Shown here piece by piece: positions 33,830 through 47,900 of a DNA stretch of 64,000 nucleotides; position 1 is the stretch's first letter, and the number at the start of each line of letters is the position of its first letter. The notes beneath the pieces are model-generated. The model worked only from the letters and a program-made list of their open reading frames with translations. It had not been told where the DNA came from and ran no database searches. Source of the DNA: Ophthalmolycus amberensis (taxonomy: Eukaryota > Chordata > Actinopteri > Perciformes > Zoarcidae); assembly GCA_024529925.1 (NCBI GenBank), contig JAFEUB010000786.1, positions 1-64,000 of the forward strand, in the 5' to 3' direction. A program made the translations under genes and the position numbers.

Positions 33830-35964
33830 ATTGCTGCGGTTATGATCACAACATTGAATTACGCGAGCGCGTGAGACAATTAGCAACCGCCCCAAGTAAG
33901 AAGTCCGTTCAATGATTGGCCAATATTATGACGGATGGGCCCGTCAGCCAATGGGCTCACGGATAAAACTATAAAAATACACACAGGCGTTTGTTATGTA
34001 ACCTACTCTAGAACTTCTCATATCATTTATGCTTTTAAAATACTCGTGAGGATCGTTTATTTCGTGCTTCTTGACCAATGTTTTACTTTGAAAAACAAGT
34101 CTTAACTTAAGACACTTATTTGGTTTTCCCAGCACTAAATCAAAGGTCAATACAGAACGTTAATGCTCGAATGTGCTAGTTTTTGTGGCATACAAAGATA
34201 GCAACAAAAAATGACACCTAGTGACCAGGATGGCCACATGTTACTATTCCCGTTTGATCCAACAATGCCTCGTGAGTCACGTGGAACTAGTACTACACAT
34301 AGCCAATCCAGTCTTATGAAATACTATAATATTAGTACAGTTGTGTTGAGTGGATGCTGCATTGGCTCAAATGTATTCAACAAAAAATTAAAAACAATAG
34401 TTAACCGGCAACCATTCATAATTTCAGCTTGGTCCGTTTGTTCCAGTTTTATTATAGGAGTGGTCCATTACTCTTATGCACAAGTTAGATATCAATAAAC
34501 ATTGTTCTCGAAAAAAAAATGTTACAGGAAATATTGCACATTGGGATTTGATTTCTGTTTAATGAATTCTTTCAGACACAAAATGGATTGCAAGCCAACT
34601 TTTCCTGGCCGGATCGGGGGTGGGGAGGACCTCCCATTTGAGTTTGACTGAGGATACTTTTAAAATGACAAACTTGATTACAATACCATCAATGACACAT
34701 TTCTTTGAATAAAATTCAGCCATATTAGGACAACGAGAAAGCCACACGGTCCATCTTCGCATTTGAATGATAAGCAGGTCTTTGAGACGTTAACTAGCAG
34801 CGACATATTTAAAGAGCGTGTACCCTCGCACAGTGCAGCTACCAATCTGTGGCGCCATTACAACAAAATGAAGACTTTTGTGGCAAATAAATACATTTAT
34901 CTCTTTACCGAGCAAACTGAGATGACCTCTAGTTTAGGAGTAAGTGAGCAGAGTGTTTGCAGCGGAGTACACTGGCAGCTGAACCAGTTATTACATTTTT
35001 TTTTTTTTCATTTAAAAAAAAGAAAACCCTTACTACTGAGTAAGCATGAAACTCTTGTCCAACTTTCAACTGTATGTTCTCGCACTACAGTCACAACACT
35101 TCCTAGAGTGTGGAGACACATACGGGTTATTAGAAGAAGTACAGTCTCACCGTCCTGTTTACACACAGGCAGTTGAGGGGCATGTTATCTATGAAATAGG
35201 AGCGGATAAGCCATCTAAAAAACAGAAAACTACAACCCTGGAACAAAAAAGATATCTACAGGGTGGTTTCTCAAACAGAGACAGACTGTGGGTAGAGCTG
35301 CTTTTGAGGCTGAAGACAGACAGACAGTGCGGAGGCCAAATAAAATAGGATTTAAAACAAATTCGATTAAAAGCAAAAAGATTCTGGCCATTACGTACAC
35401 TGCCATTCAAATGATTTTAAACAACCTCTAGTATTTTTTGTGTTAATAATAAGGAAACATAATGGGAAAATGTAGCCATAAAAGTGTGAACCGATAAGTG
35501 ACCTTATATCACTAAAAGTAGCAGACAACACACCGTACAAATATATAGCATGTGGTCTGCAAAAAACTCAAGCTATTAACTATTAGTCACATGAGAGACA
35601 CCTCTCGATTACTTGTACGATCTAATTTAGTCTGCGATGCCATCGTTTTTAAATGTATAAAAGAGAACTTGACTGGCAGTGTAGGTAAACAAAGACATGA
35701 GGTGCATGCAAAATGGCTTCTTTTGTGAAAATGAAAGATTTAAAAAGCTCCTCTGAGGAGGGGAGCTCTAAAGGGGGAACAAAACAAAACACACACATAA
35801 AAGGCCCTATTTGGCTTCAAGTGAAGGCGTCCTGGCTTTGGCTTTTAACAGGCTCCCATTGGCCCAACAGTCCCATTCAGATTCAATGGTTTCTGGACTT
35901 TGGGTCGCTGTCTGCCTGGAGAAGAGTAGAAACACATGGTTTGCTTAGCCACGGCTGCCGCTGC
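33830..35964. other. isca1 promoter and tut7 3' flank
   Basis: Next to the isca1 start are a CpG-bearing stretch (33850-33895) and ATTGGCCAAT (about 33914), which contains CCAAT boxes on both strands, as in a housekeeping promoter. Up to 35964 I see AT-rich sequence, probably including the tut7 3' untranslated region. One plus-strand ORF, 35046-35348, is described separately. A 95-codon ORF at 34211-34498 resembles nothing known to me. Confidence 0.4.
35046..35348 (+). other. Unassigned 100-codon ORF
   Basis: The frame reads from ATG 35046 to a TAG at 35346-35348. Its middle includes LLEEVQSHRPVYTQAVEGHV and it ends with DRLWVELLLRLKTDRQ. Composition is protein-like and an AATAAA overlaps the stop. 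It has no domain I recognise, no homologous neighbour and no splice evidence. It lies antisense to the tut7 tail. It may be chance, a retroposed fragment or a small unknown gene. Confidence 0.2.
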
Positions 35965-38900
35965 TCATTCCACCGGACTCTTCCTGTGACCAGAACGACC
36001 CATGTTTCGGGAGGCTAAACTACCTGAAACAACACCAGAATGCGATCGTCAATAATTCAGTCCAACATCAGATTTTCAGCCTCCACACTTTATGTAAAAT
36101 AAATCATAAGGCTAAATGACAGGTGAAAAAAAACAGACAGAATGCCTCACCCCTACAAACTGTTTTTGCGGCTTTAGTTGCACAACACCATTTCAGGTTA
36201 CAAAGTATGATAACTCACAGAATATATGTTCTTGGATTATATAGAAAACAGGAGCAAATAGCTAGAATTTAGCCCGAACATCAGCAAGCGTGCAATCCGG
36301 AGTGCAGAGAAAGACGGATGAACCTGAAGTATACATTTCTCACTCACTCCTCACCAGCCCTAGAACGAGACCGTTGACCGAAAAATACAAATGTTTTTAC
36401 TGAGACTAGTTATTCTAGTTCACCTCGTCTCCCCAAGAATTATAGACATATTTTTGAGACAAAACGCGACAGAGCGGTCAGTCTGGGTTGGACATACGGG
36501 GAAAGATAAATCAAACATGGCCTGACAATGTACGCAGAAGAAAAAGCTGCGTCCTTAATGGGTATGTTAAAAGCATTTCCTATATTCCAGGAAGTCATTT
36601 GAAATAACCAATACATTTTTTAAATAAATGAAATGGTAAATTAGCTATACAATGACACTGACAATCAAGTACTGTTCTCAGGAACTTCAGTTGTAAATCT
36701 ACATACCGGCTTGTGGACTTAATGTCACATTTTGCTTTCTCTTCTTCTCTTCTCGTACAGGTGAACCCTGAAATAGGGAACAGGTGTAGTGTTGTAAGTA
36801 AGCCGTCGACCAATGAAATAATATTCTTTTAAAATATGTTTTTACTGTCGCAAAACTAAAATCATACCGGTCGCTCTTTTTCTCTCAAATTCCTCCCGTG
36901 AGCTGAAGAGGTGGAAGCGAAGCCTTCCATCCTCATGTTACCTAATAAAAAGAGGGAAGAGGTCAGTTCCCTCCTTTTTATGAACAGCGATGCATAATAA
37001 CTTCTTGTACCTTATTTTGTTAATGAAAAAGAGAGCAAAGGAAAATAACAAAATAGTCAGCTCTACAGGAGAGTTAAAAGAAATCTCTTTTAGAAGGAAT
37101 AAACAATGCAATTGGTAAAACAAAAGAAAGACTGTACCTGCGGGGTTTCTGTACTGCTGACAGTCCCTCTTGATGTGGGTTGTTGATCCACACAGGTAGC
37201 AGCAGCGCACCTCCAGCACATCTCTTTTCCTCCAGTGCTCGTTCTTGTGCCGGACCTGGTCCCTGCCGTCCTCTGCGGTCTCTCGCAGGTGCTCGAGCCT
37301 TTTCTCAGAGTCCCGTCTGTGTCTGGACCTGGAACAAAAGTCACCCACAGCAAAATACAAACACGTGGCTCGATGAGCTGTGCGGATAAGATATAAAACG
37401 CTGCAACGAAGTCAGGCTCGTACTGGGAGTGTACCTACTTCTTACGCATGGGGCAGTCCTTCATGAAGTGGCCGATCTTGCCACAGATGCGGCAGCATCG
37501 GTCATTAGGAGCCACCTCTCCCTCGGTGAGGACTTCAGGATCAAAGAAATACTCCTGGGACATGAAGGCAAATCACAACTTCAATGCTTACATCATTTAA
37601 GTAGCTTTATAAAAACACATTACTAAGGGTTTCCCATACAAAGAAGTGTTTCAAAGCATGATAAAAAATAAAATAAAATAAAAAATACAATTTAAAGCAC
37701 AACACAATGACAGGCAGACCAAACTGGAACAAACAAAAATCTGCAAAATCAATAAAATCGATCTATGAAAGGCTTGGGTTTTTAAAACAGTTCAAAGACT
37801 GGAAAAATATTCCCAATCTGTCAGATTCGTTCAGAGGGTTGGGGCTGAAACAGCAAATCAGCGACAGTTTTGCAGTTGGAGCGGGGATCAATAAAAAGGC
37901 TGAGACTTGAGGATCGGAACTTCACACAAAGCCAATAAAGGAATGCAGGAACGGGGCTCATGTGGGACTGACGGCTAGTTCTAGCTATTTAACATCGACT
38001 GTAGTGACGTAGTCACTGTGATGTCACCCATTGCTTGTTAAAATAAAGTTATCCGCCAATATTCAGTAAAATATGCAATCAGGACATCATTTATGCTTTT
38101 ATAGTCGCCGGTCTCTGATAATGTTACAATGTAAACAACTAATCTGTGTTGAAAATGACCGGCGGAGAGCTGGTAAAGTGGCTAATGGACAACGAACGAA
38201 GGTTCCGTTCAGCTACTCTGCGTTTACATCATGATGCTTGGTGCTCACACATCAGTCAAAGCTGATGGACAATGTTTTCCTCATGTTGAATATTTAATGT
38301 GAAGATGTCGGCCATTATATCTGCCCAGAGAATTGTTTTTGTTGATGCAGTTTACATTCCTTGTGATGCAAATTTAACAAACGCACCACAGGAATGTACT
38401 ACTGTTTTTGTTTTGTTGTGTTACAAAAAATTTAAAAAATAAAAAAACACAATTTAAAGCACAAAACATACAGGCAGACCAAACTGGAACAAACTAAAAT
38501 CTGCAAAATCGATAACATTCGAATGTGGAAATGTGACACTCACCATCTGAGAGGGGTACACTGGAGGAAAGGCTTTGACTGGTGTGCCAAACACTGTTCT
38601 GCCATTGATGAAAGCCTTCATGATGAAGTTAGTCACTGTTTCGATGACAAAAAAAAAAGAACATGCATTAGAAAAAGACACCAAGGACAAAAGACAACAG
38701 AAGACACAAACGGACGGTATCTTACTTTTCCTGGACAGACCGGCACCGAGATTATGATTCAGGTCGAACGGATCTGGAACATGAACAAAGAAGAGGAAAA
38801 AATATTTAAAAAACACCCACAGAGTAATTTTGATTCAGAAAACAATCGTACAGCGACATGAATTTATTGAACTGGATGGACTGCAGCATGAAAGAACGCT

Positions 38901-41900
38901 TCCCAAAGTGCCCAAACAATAACTTCAGCCTGTGCTGGAGGAGAAGTTTAAACCAGGACACCAGAATCCATCCATTTAACTCAGAGGCCTGCACCCCGAG
39001 TCTGTCAAACAGTCTGACCTTCAATGACGATGTACTTGGACGTCCACTGCTTGTTGAAGGTGGTGAGGCAGCCGTGCTGACGGAGACAGATGACATGCTC
39101 TCTGAAGTCAAAGTCCTCGGTGTAGAAGCGGAGCAGGCCGAGCCACAGCTCCCCCACCGTCTCAGTGTTCTTCCTGTACTGTGGCCAGCGACTGGGCTGC
39201 AGGCGGAGGAAGACCGGATTGACGTGTTATTAACACACGGTGTGATGTGTATATATTCATCACAAAATGTCAGAGTATGTAAAAAAATAAAAATAAAAAA
39301 ATAGAAATTACTCACAAGTGCTTTTAAATCGTCAAAGAAGTACACGTTCCAGCCGTCAACCAGCACCTCCGGCTTCTTCTTTCCATCATAAATCTGCAAC
39401 AAACAGTTGAGGGAAGTTGAGAAATTGCAGATTCTTAGCAATAGGGTAAAACATTCCTCTTCATAGCCCTGAATGCTGGTGTTGGGGATTGAAAATATCA
39501 AAATCATGAAAAAGAAATTGAGCAAAAGCTGTGTATGTCATTTTTAGAGGACCCAAACAAAGAGGTTCTGTAATGGTCAACCTTAGCTGCTTTTACACGT
39601 TTAAACTAAAAGTGTGTTTGGAAAGGAGAGATAAAAAGTTTTAACTATTGTTATCACAATACAAAATATGAGACTTTAATACTGTACCCTGCCTAAATAT
39701 CTCGATACCGGGGCAAAAACCATAAAACATCAGGAAACAATGCAACTTAACATTTCTAATTAATAAAAATTAAAAATGTTAAGTTAAAAAACTAAATAAT
39801 GTATTGAAAAATTGTACATGGTATGCAGTAATGTGATGTCCCTATACTCTACTTGAGTTGATTTCTTGTGACAGTTCAGTTCACAGCGGTCTGGGCAAGC
39901 TTCCAAAACAAAACCCCACCAAATAGCAATCCATTTAAATGAACTTCTGTATTTTAATAATGAACTTTCATTTTAAGAAGTTTATGAGGGAGATGCTGGA
40001 AGACTCCACAGTAACTGTAAGTCAGTTCACATGCTCTTGGGTGGATTAAGCATTTGCTAGTTTAGGCTCTTAAAACACTTTTAGATTGTACCAATAAAAT
40101 GGGGTATCGTACAGCAGGATATTGGGATGCCTTTCTAGTTTTGTTTTTGTATTTGCATTTGTACCTCTTGCAGCACAGGGATAACTGGCGGGTCTCTCTG
40201 CTGGAGAAAGAACAGCACCATGAGGGTGTAGGCGTAGGACGAGAGGCTGCCACGGGAAGCATCCCCAATGTCACACATCTGTAACGCGACAAAAACAAAC
40301 ATGATGGTAATACTGTAACACAGAATATCATATAACAGACGCGTACAAACAAGACACCTCGAGTGTCTAAAGGCCGCTCACCTTGGCGAAAACCTTCATG
40401 ACGTAACAGAGGATTTTCACTCTCCTGTCAATGGCGGCGTAGGAAGCGAGCAGATGTGTGTTGTGCAGGGCCTGAAGAAGAAAAAGTTGGAAAGCGTGAC
40501 AGTTTGAGAAGTTGGTCAATAGCAAAAGAGACTAAATGAAATGAACAGAGAGGGAGAAGAGCCCTACCAAAGTGTTGTAGAGGCTGATGTCTCCCTCCAG
40601 GCCAGTGCGAAGGTGGAAGAACTTCACAATCGGCACTTTTGCTGTAGTGATGGACAGGATGTTCTTCAGACCTGGTGAAGACGTGGAAACGGGTTTAAAG
40701 GGATGCGTTGACATTTAGTGTTTTATACATCTTTACTTCACAAGGAATTATTGGACAAACTTAGTTCATAAAGGAAACAAATGGAATGGCAGCCAACTGA
40801 GAAGCTATTATTGCTTAATACACATTAAAAACCTCCTATGTACCATCAGCTATAGATAATATGAATATGTTTTTGTGGAGTATTTCCTGATCTGAACAGA
40901 GGGTCAGAGAGTGTCGTACGATGCACAGATTGCGATCTTGTACCGTAAAGATAAAACTGCCTGATTTTTTACTAACCTTGGTGTTTCCACAGCATTCTGG
41001 CCAAGCTTTCAATGATGCTGATGCACTCGATGTCCTGTGGAACAAAATCACCAACGGAGTTGCATTTTATGGATTTGAGATCAACAATGAATCGCGCTGA
41101 CCAGCCACTATTACCAACAACTACAACAACTCATCATTTCATTTAACCCTCAATGATTGAAGCAGAAACACGGAGTACACACAAAACTTGGCTTTTCTGT
41201 TGCTATCAATAAACTACATTTTCTACAAAAAGGACATCTCAGTCCTTGCAATAAGTTAAAAAAAGAGAACTTACTTCCATGGTCTCCTGCCCCTCCAGCA
41301 CCATACAGATGTCTAGGTCACTCTGTCTGAACCCAAAGCCATTTTTGGATGATCCAAACAGTTGCAGCCGAGCTCCTGTCCATCAAAAAACACACGAAAA
41401 AACACGATTTCTTAATTCAAACATTAATGTTTTAACATCACGTGGGTTTACGGGCAAGACAATACAATGCAGTGTCACTCATCATACTATTTTAAGTTAA
41501 AACTAAAGATGCTAAACTATGAAGACGAGGGGTTTACTTCACCCGCAAACTGTCGTCTGACGAAGGCCTCCAGGTCCTGAAGGATGTGCTCTCTTACACC
41601 CACTTCCAGTTCATCTGGGGCGAAGTCCGCTGAAAAGGAAACGGACCCGTCATCAGACTTGCCCCAAAGTCACACACACTGTATTTGAAATGATGTTGCC
41701 CATCTGTAATGAGCAGACTTTTCTCCCTCTAATTACACCACGACGGTGGTGAACGTGAGGCTGACTGAGGAGTCATTGGTGAGAAACGTGAACGTATAAA
41801 TAACAGGTTTCAAAAAAATTGTATTGCTTGTCTATGCATGCAACTCTTCCTCTGCTGTACACTGCTTGTGCACATCGTATGGGGAGTCATAAATACCATA

Positions 41901-44900
41901 TGATTAAAAAGGGAAACGTTGCAGAATTTCATAACACCACGATACAAAGTCAGCTGAAAATCTGCAAAGTTTCCCTTGAAGCAACTTAACAAAAGCTACT
42001 GAGGGTTCAGTTACAAGTAACATTGAGGTCATTAGCTCAAGCCTTTTAAATGCACGTTGGGACTCATGCAGGAACCACAAACAGATTCGTGCTTAAATGC
42101 CAAGTCGTAGCTATTCATAAAAAAGGTATAATATGCAACAGGTTCCTAAAAAATAATGCAAAGACTGACGCAAAAAATGTTTGGACGAATTCAGCGATTA
42201 GTGGATTTTACAACTATTAGGAACTAATTATTTAAATAAGGGATATTCAAGTGCTCGTACTGGGAAGTTTAAAATATAATGAAATTCCTTGAAAGCTTAT
42301 TTTTAACTCAACCTATTTCTGTTTAAAAAGAGCAATATTTATACTTTTTTACATTCTAGAAATGTTTTGTTGGCAGGATCAGGACGACGTGAGCATCTCC
42401 AAATACGTATGCAACTACATAATACTCACTGTAGCACTGCTCACAGACTTTGTCGAGGACACAAAGGAACTCTGGCGTGATCGGGGGCAAAGGATCCAGC
42501 TGCACTTTCTTGAAATCTTCCGGACAGTCTTTCTTCAGATGGCCATCTCGCTTGCACAAGCTGCACACGACCATGTGTGACTAAGAGAGACGGAAAGGGG
42601 TTTAAACACAGCTGATGCACACAGGCTCATCTGACACAGTTTCTTGTTGAATTTAACTTGCAGTTGTCCTACAACCCAAATGATTAAAAACCCCAACACA
42701 CTTACCTTGCCTCTGGTGAAAGCTTGCCTCGTGAACTCATAGGACCGTCTCTTCTGTTGTTGGGTTTTACTTTCTGAGCTCTTGTCGTTAGTTGTATCCT
42801 CTAAATGTGGAGCCGAGAGACCCTCAGGCGCCAACTCCACATCCTCTTCCTCGTCCATCGAACCAGGCGTGTCCAAATCTGGACCCTCCTCGTCAGACAG
42901 GAGCTCCTCCCCGGAGATCTCGTCCACTGGGAAAATCTCCTCGTCCTCCGTGGTGAAGCTGTCCAGGTGTTGCCTGTTGTGCTGAGCGTCCACATCGACA
43001 TCCTCGTCCTCCTCGTCGTCCTCGGAGAGGCTGCTTTTGCCCGGGTCCGCTTTCTCCTTCTCTCGTTCCTCATCCGAGTCGCTGTACTCTTCGACTTCCT
43101 CTTCTTCCTCGATGATGCAGTCGGAGTCTTCGGGGCCGTTTTCGGCAGCTTTGGGTTGACCTGTGCGCTGCGACTGGACGCTGAGCCGACTTAAAGCGGA
43201 CGCGGCCTCTTCGTCGGGAGCCTCGGCGTTCGCCCCTCGGACAAGACCGCGCTGCGCCTTCGTCTTGGGACCGCCGGCTGGCGCATTGAGCGGCAGTGCA
43301 AAGTACTTGTATGTGGTTTTGAGACAGTGGAGGATGTACTCGTACATCTGCTGGCTGTTCAGGGTGCGGGCCACGTTTCTCTTCACGGCGAACGGGTCTG
43401 AAAGAGACACATTACATGGAGTCATGTCAGAGTAGATCTCTATACGTGTTCAACAGAAATGAAGATTATGTTTATTATTTAAAGAAAGACATATGGAAGG
43501 CTTTTGGAGTCAGTCAAGGCTTTACTGTGCTGTCGCGCTTGTTTCTCTCCTCTGTGTGTGTGTAAGCTCCGCCCTCAGAACAGACACACACAATCTGTGT
43601 GGACGGAGCACAGAGACGACAATGAAACACTGCAGTCCACTAACTTTTTTGTTCTCCATCAATGCTAGCTGCTCTGATTCAACAATGTTGGGCTGAAAAA
43701 AAAAGAAACGTGCATGCAGACAGATATTCAGCTGTGTTGTTCTATCGGGAGATCAAGTGATTCAAATAGTCTGCTAGCCGCTAGACTAACTCATGCAGTA
43801 TAAATTGCCATAGGCATTCAGGAAGTGCCCTGTCTTAGAGCTGCTATGGTAAAACTCTATGAGAACACTTGTAATGCACTGCAGGAGGACTGTAATGAAT
43901 ATGTACTGAGGTGGCTCACACAGATGCACCTTTTTATATCAAAGACTGTGGCAGTCTGATTATTGATAGCACTTTCTAAATAAAAAGGGAGTTCAGATTT
44001 CTGACTGCTTGTATTAATTGATGATGTAAAAGAACCTTGTGCTGCAGATAGAGCATTGAGGATACATCGAGAAACGTGCATTCAAATGGTCATCGTGAGG
44101 CCGGTGAAGGTTCACACCTCTCTCTGGGATGGAATTAAACTCTGAACACGGAATTGTACAAGTGGCATTCCAATTCATTGCTGCTCGTTTAGGTCAACAT
44201 GGAAAATGAGCAGAACTCCACGAGGGAATTTTTCCAGCACGCCAAAAGCATAAACCTTTAAATTCAGAGGAGAAGATGAGAAGAGTTTCTGACCCTCCAC
44301 AGCGATGCGTTTCTTCGGCCAGTCCTTCATCTCCCGGGAGAGGACGGCACCGGTCCGTACACTGATGACGTTGTCGGCCAAGTTGAACTCCAGCGAGTAG
44401 AAGCGGAGCATCTCTACCCAGAGAAGTCCAACTTCCACGGGAGGGTGAGGGCTCTGGAACACCAGCGGAACCTGCAGGGGAAACACAGACAGCACAGCTT
44501 CTAGTATGATAGTGGATTAAAAGAGACATTATGCATGCCTGAGCTCCTCCACTAAACCAGGAACTACTTCATGGGTTTTGGTTGCCTTCCAATGTAATTT
44601 GAGTGATGGAACAGGACAAAAACATGAAACTCTGACAAAACCTGTTCACCATGATATATCATCTATGGTAACAGAAGGTTTTTATTGCTCTGCAAGTTCG
44701 GTTCTATTACTGTAGAAAAAAAAAAAAAAGAAAGCATCAAATCTAGAAAAGGCAGTCGTGTAAAAAAACCTGCCAAAACAGAGGAACAAACACACTCTTC
44801 TCAGATAAAAAAACAACATTAGTGTATCCATGCATACCTTTCCCTTTATACAGGAGCCCTCTGCTGGCGGGTCTTTGGAGGGAGGGGTGTAGGCCCAGTG

Positions 44901-47900
44901 TACCTGTCCGTCCTCTGTGTGCGTGAGGTTGAAGTCTGACAGCCTGCCAAGTGAAAACCCCTTAATCTAAAAAGACAAATCAGATGATTGGATTAGTTTC
45001 ATCCTTGGATCAATGCTGAAATGAACGCCGTATACCGGTACTTTATTTTCTGGGTACAGGGTGAAGAGAAACGGCACACCTCTTGCTTCAGGTAAGCAGG
45101 CAAGAGGGACTCTTTGCGCTGCTGTAAGAAGAAGATGACCATGAGGGCGAAGACGTACGGAGGCAGCCCGCCTTCCTCGGCGCGGTCGATCTCGCTGATC
45201 TAAAGCGGGAACAAGAAAACAAAAATGCTTTACCAAGATAAATTTGAAAAGAATGTAGGGCTACAGGGTCCCTGATTAATGTGTCTGAACTGGAAACATA
45301 CCCGGGCCCAGCTTCTGAGACCCAAAACCAGCGGGAGGAGGAGATCCTCCCGACTGGACAGGGCAGAGAGATAGGAGGTGGTTTGGAACGCGTTTTCATT
45401 GCCGGCGCTCACTTTGCACACCAGGCCGCTGTTGAGGAAAGTAACGTTTTCATTAGCGGCTCACCGCTCTTGTGCATGTGGTAATGTAAGAAACCCCCGT
45501 TCTGGTAGTTTCATAAGGTCTTGATTAATGATCAACCTGGACTTTCTATAAGTCACAGTTTGATTGATAAATACAGGGTTCATACACATTTTGACCAATG
45601 GATTTCCATGACTTTTCACCAAATTTCCATGACCAAACATTATGTGAAATCTCGGTGTATACATGAAAAAGTGAGAAAATGTAGTATTTAAACTAACAAT
45701 GAGAATTCCAAAACATACAGTATACCTTAAATGACACAAATGAATGAGAGACAATAGTTTGATTAAAAGAATAAATATTTATAAATATAATCTGGTTGAC
45801 AGGCATTCATAACACTGACACATCAATAAGAGCTTTAGTAGGTAGTAGCATCCAGCTAGTGCACATATTGCTTTCCCTTTTGTAGTGCAAAGTTTTTATT
45901 GAACCCTGTTACCGTATGGCTTCATATTAACTTCCACTGTTACTGTACAGCTGTTGGAATTGTGGCCTATCTTCTATTTGCAATTAATATGCATTCAATC
46001 CAGTTCAATTATTTAAATGAAAATAAGAATCTACTCTGGCTAAGGTAGGTTATCAAGAGTAAAATAACAGCTGTGATCTATACACACCTCTGCATTAGTA
46101 ACCTGCTGAAATGAAGGTACAGGCACCTTAACCCTCTCATTACTTCAGGGTTCTTGAGAGCAACGTGGGACTGTTAGGACTGTTAGTACACTGGCTGTGG
46201 TCATCACAGTGAACAGTGTGATGAGAGGGCACGTGAGTCCTTGTTGCTGTAGTTCATCACCTTGGAGCAGAGGCTGCATTTAGCATACCCTGCCTTATCA
46301 ATGTATTTAAAATACTGTGACAGCGGGAAGCTGTACTCACGTCTGTTTAGACCTCCACCTTTATCCAGGCCCAGCTCCACCTTTATCCAGGCCCAGCTCC
46401 ACTCACATCTCAGCCCTGCGTCAAGCTGCGCTACAGACAGGCTCCTCTCCCTGAAGCTCTTTGACCTCATCGTCTCATCAGTATCTGGGCCTCAAGTTTC
46501 GTGGTCATAAAATTTATTCTGACCACGAAATCATCCTCATTCTACTTTGAGTTAAAACAAACAACCTGCAACCAGATGCGCCGGTGTTCCGGTTTAACGT
46601 TAACGAGTGAACTGAACCGGAACACGGGGGGGGGGGGGCTGCATGTTTCATCACGTTACGTTTTTTCCTTCTAAATCGCGATTATGACGAACGTTAACAG
46701 TCGACAAAGTTCCGCATGCAGCGGACGTTAATATACCCCAGCAAGTCCGAACGGTAACGGAACATAACGGAACTTAAACTTTAACGGAGGGAAATGAAGA
46801 CGCTGGAGACATCTTAACGCTGATTGGCCAAGACTCGTCACATCAAAGATGTTCTATTGCGAAGATCACATCACATTTTATCCTCGTCTCACTCCGAGCT
46901 GAGAAACGCTGGCTGGCAACTCAGCGTAAATGAACGACATGAAAATATGAATATAACAAATGTCCATGACTTTTCCAAAACTTTGGGGATTTTATTTTTT
47001 TCCATGACTTTTCCAGGCCTGGAAATAACCATTTTAAAATTCCATGACTTTTCAAGGTTTTCCATGACCGTACGAACCCTGTAAATATGTCCAACAACAA
47101 CACCCACCTATTTTTCTCTTTGCACATGACCACAGGCACCCGGGCATGAAAGTCAGCTTCCATCTCGACAAAGATAGCTGAGGAAAACAACGAGACGTGT
47201 TCAATTTAAGTCCAGCGACACATGACTTGACTTTGCTGTGGTTGGATTATTTTCAACAAGGACACATGAATGAGTAAGAGCTGACTCACAGTTCACGGAG
47301 AGGCTCTCCTTGACCAACAACAAGACGTCCGGCTGATGCATCTATGAATACATGCCATTTCAAAGTCGTTATGAAACATGAACGCAATATAGAAAAGGAC
47401 ATGAATGGAAAAAAAAAAGAAAACTCACGTGAGGTGGATACTGAATGTCAATGTTGACATCCGAATCCTTAAATCCAAACTTAGTGCAAGACGATCCATA
47501 AAGCCTGAGCCTGATCTCTGCAGATGAGAGACGGAGCAATGTTATTAACGTAAGAACACAAAATGGTGAAGTGATGTCAAGTACAACAGCCTGTTTGCTA
47601 CAATGCACCACGATCACGATGAATTCGGTTTGCGTCGCTCGTCACCAAAGCAAATATTTCGTCCCCGGGGGACTTACCAGGCAGGACGGACAGAAGGAGG
47701 TCTTGCAACATGGAGACGACGCTTTGTCTTGTCTCGACATCCTGGTCACTCATCCCGTTTTCCCGGACGACGGCCTCTAGAGCAGCGCTCACCGCGGCGA
47801 TCTGCTCCGGGCCAGGAGGCAGGATCTCAGTCAGCATCACCTGCTCTTGCCTCTCCTACAGGAGCAAACAAAGCAGATGTGGGTTCAGGACGGTTTTCAA

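Noticed and set aside
36595..36813. tut7 last exon read as in the long ORF ending at 36595
   Set aside because: That frame does not match the phase of the preceding exon. The correct phase uses the donor at 36707/36706 and joins the exon 36023-35965, which closes with a family-like tail.
38806..39525. 239-codon minus ORF
   Set aside because: It overlaps two tut7 exons in the wrong frame and runs through introns; the true exons are 39393-39316 and 39196-39019.
42782..43194. Plus-strand ORFs opposite the acidic linker of tut7
   Set aside because: Complement of Glu/Asp-rich codons; no independent signal.
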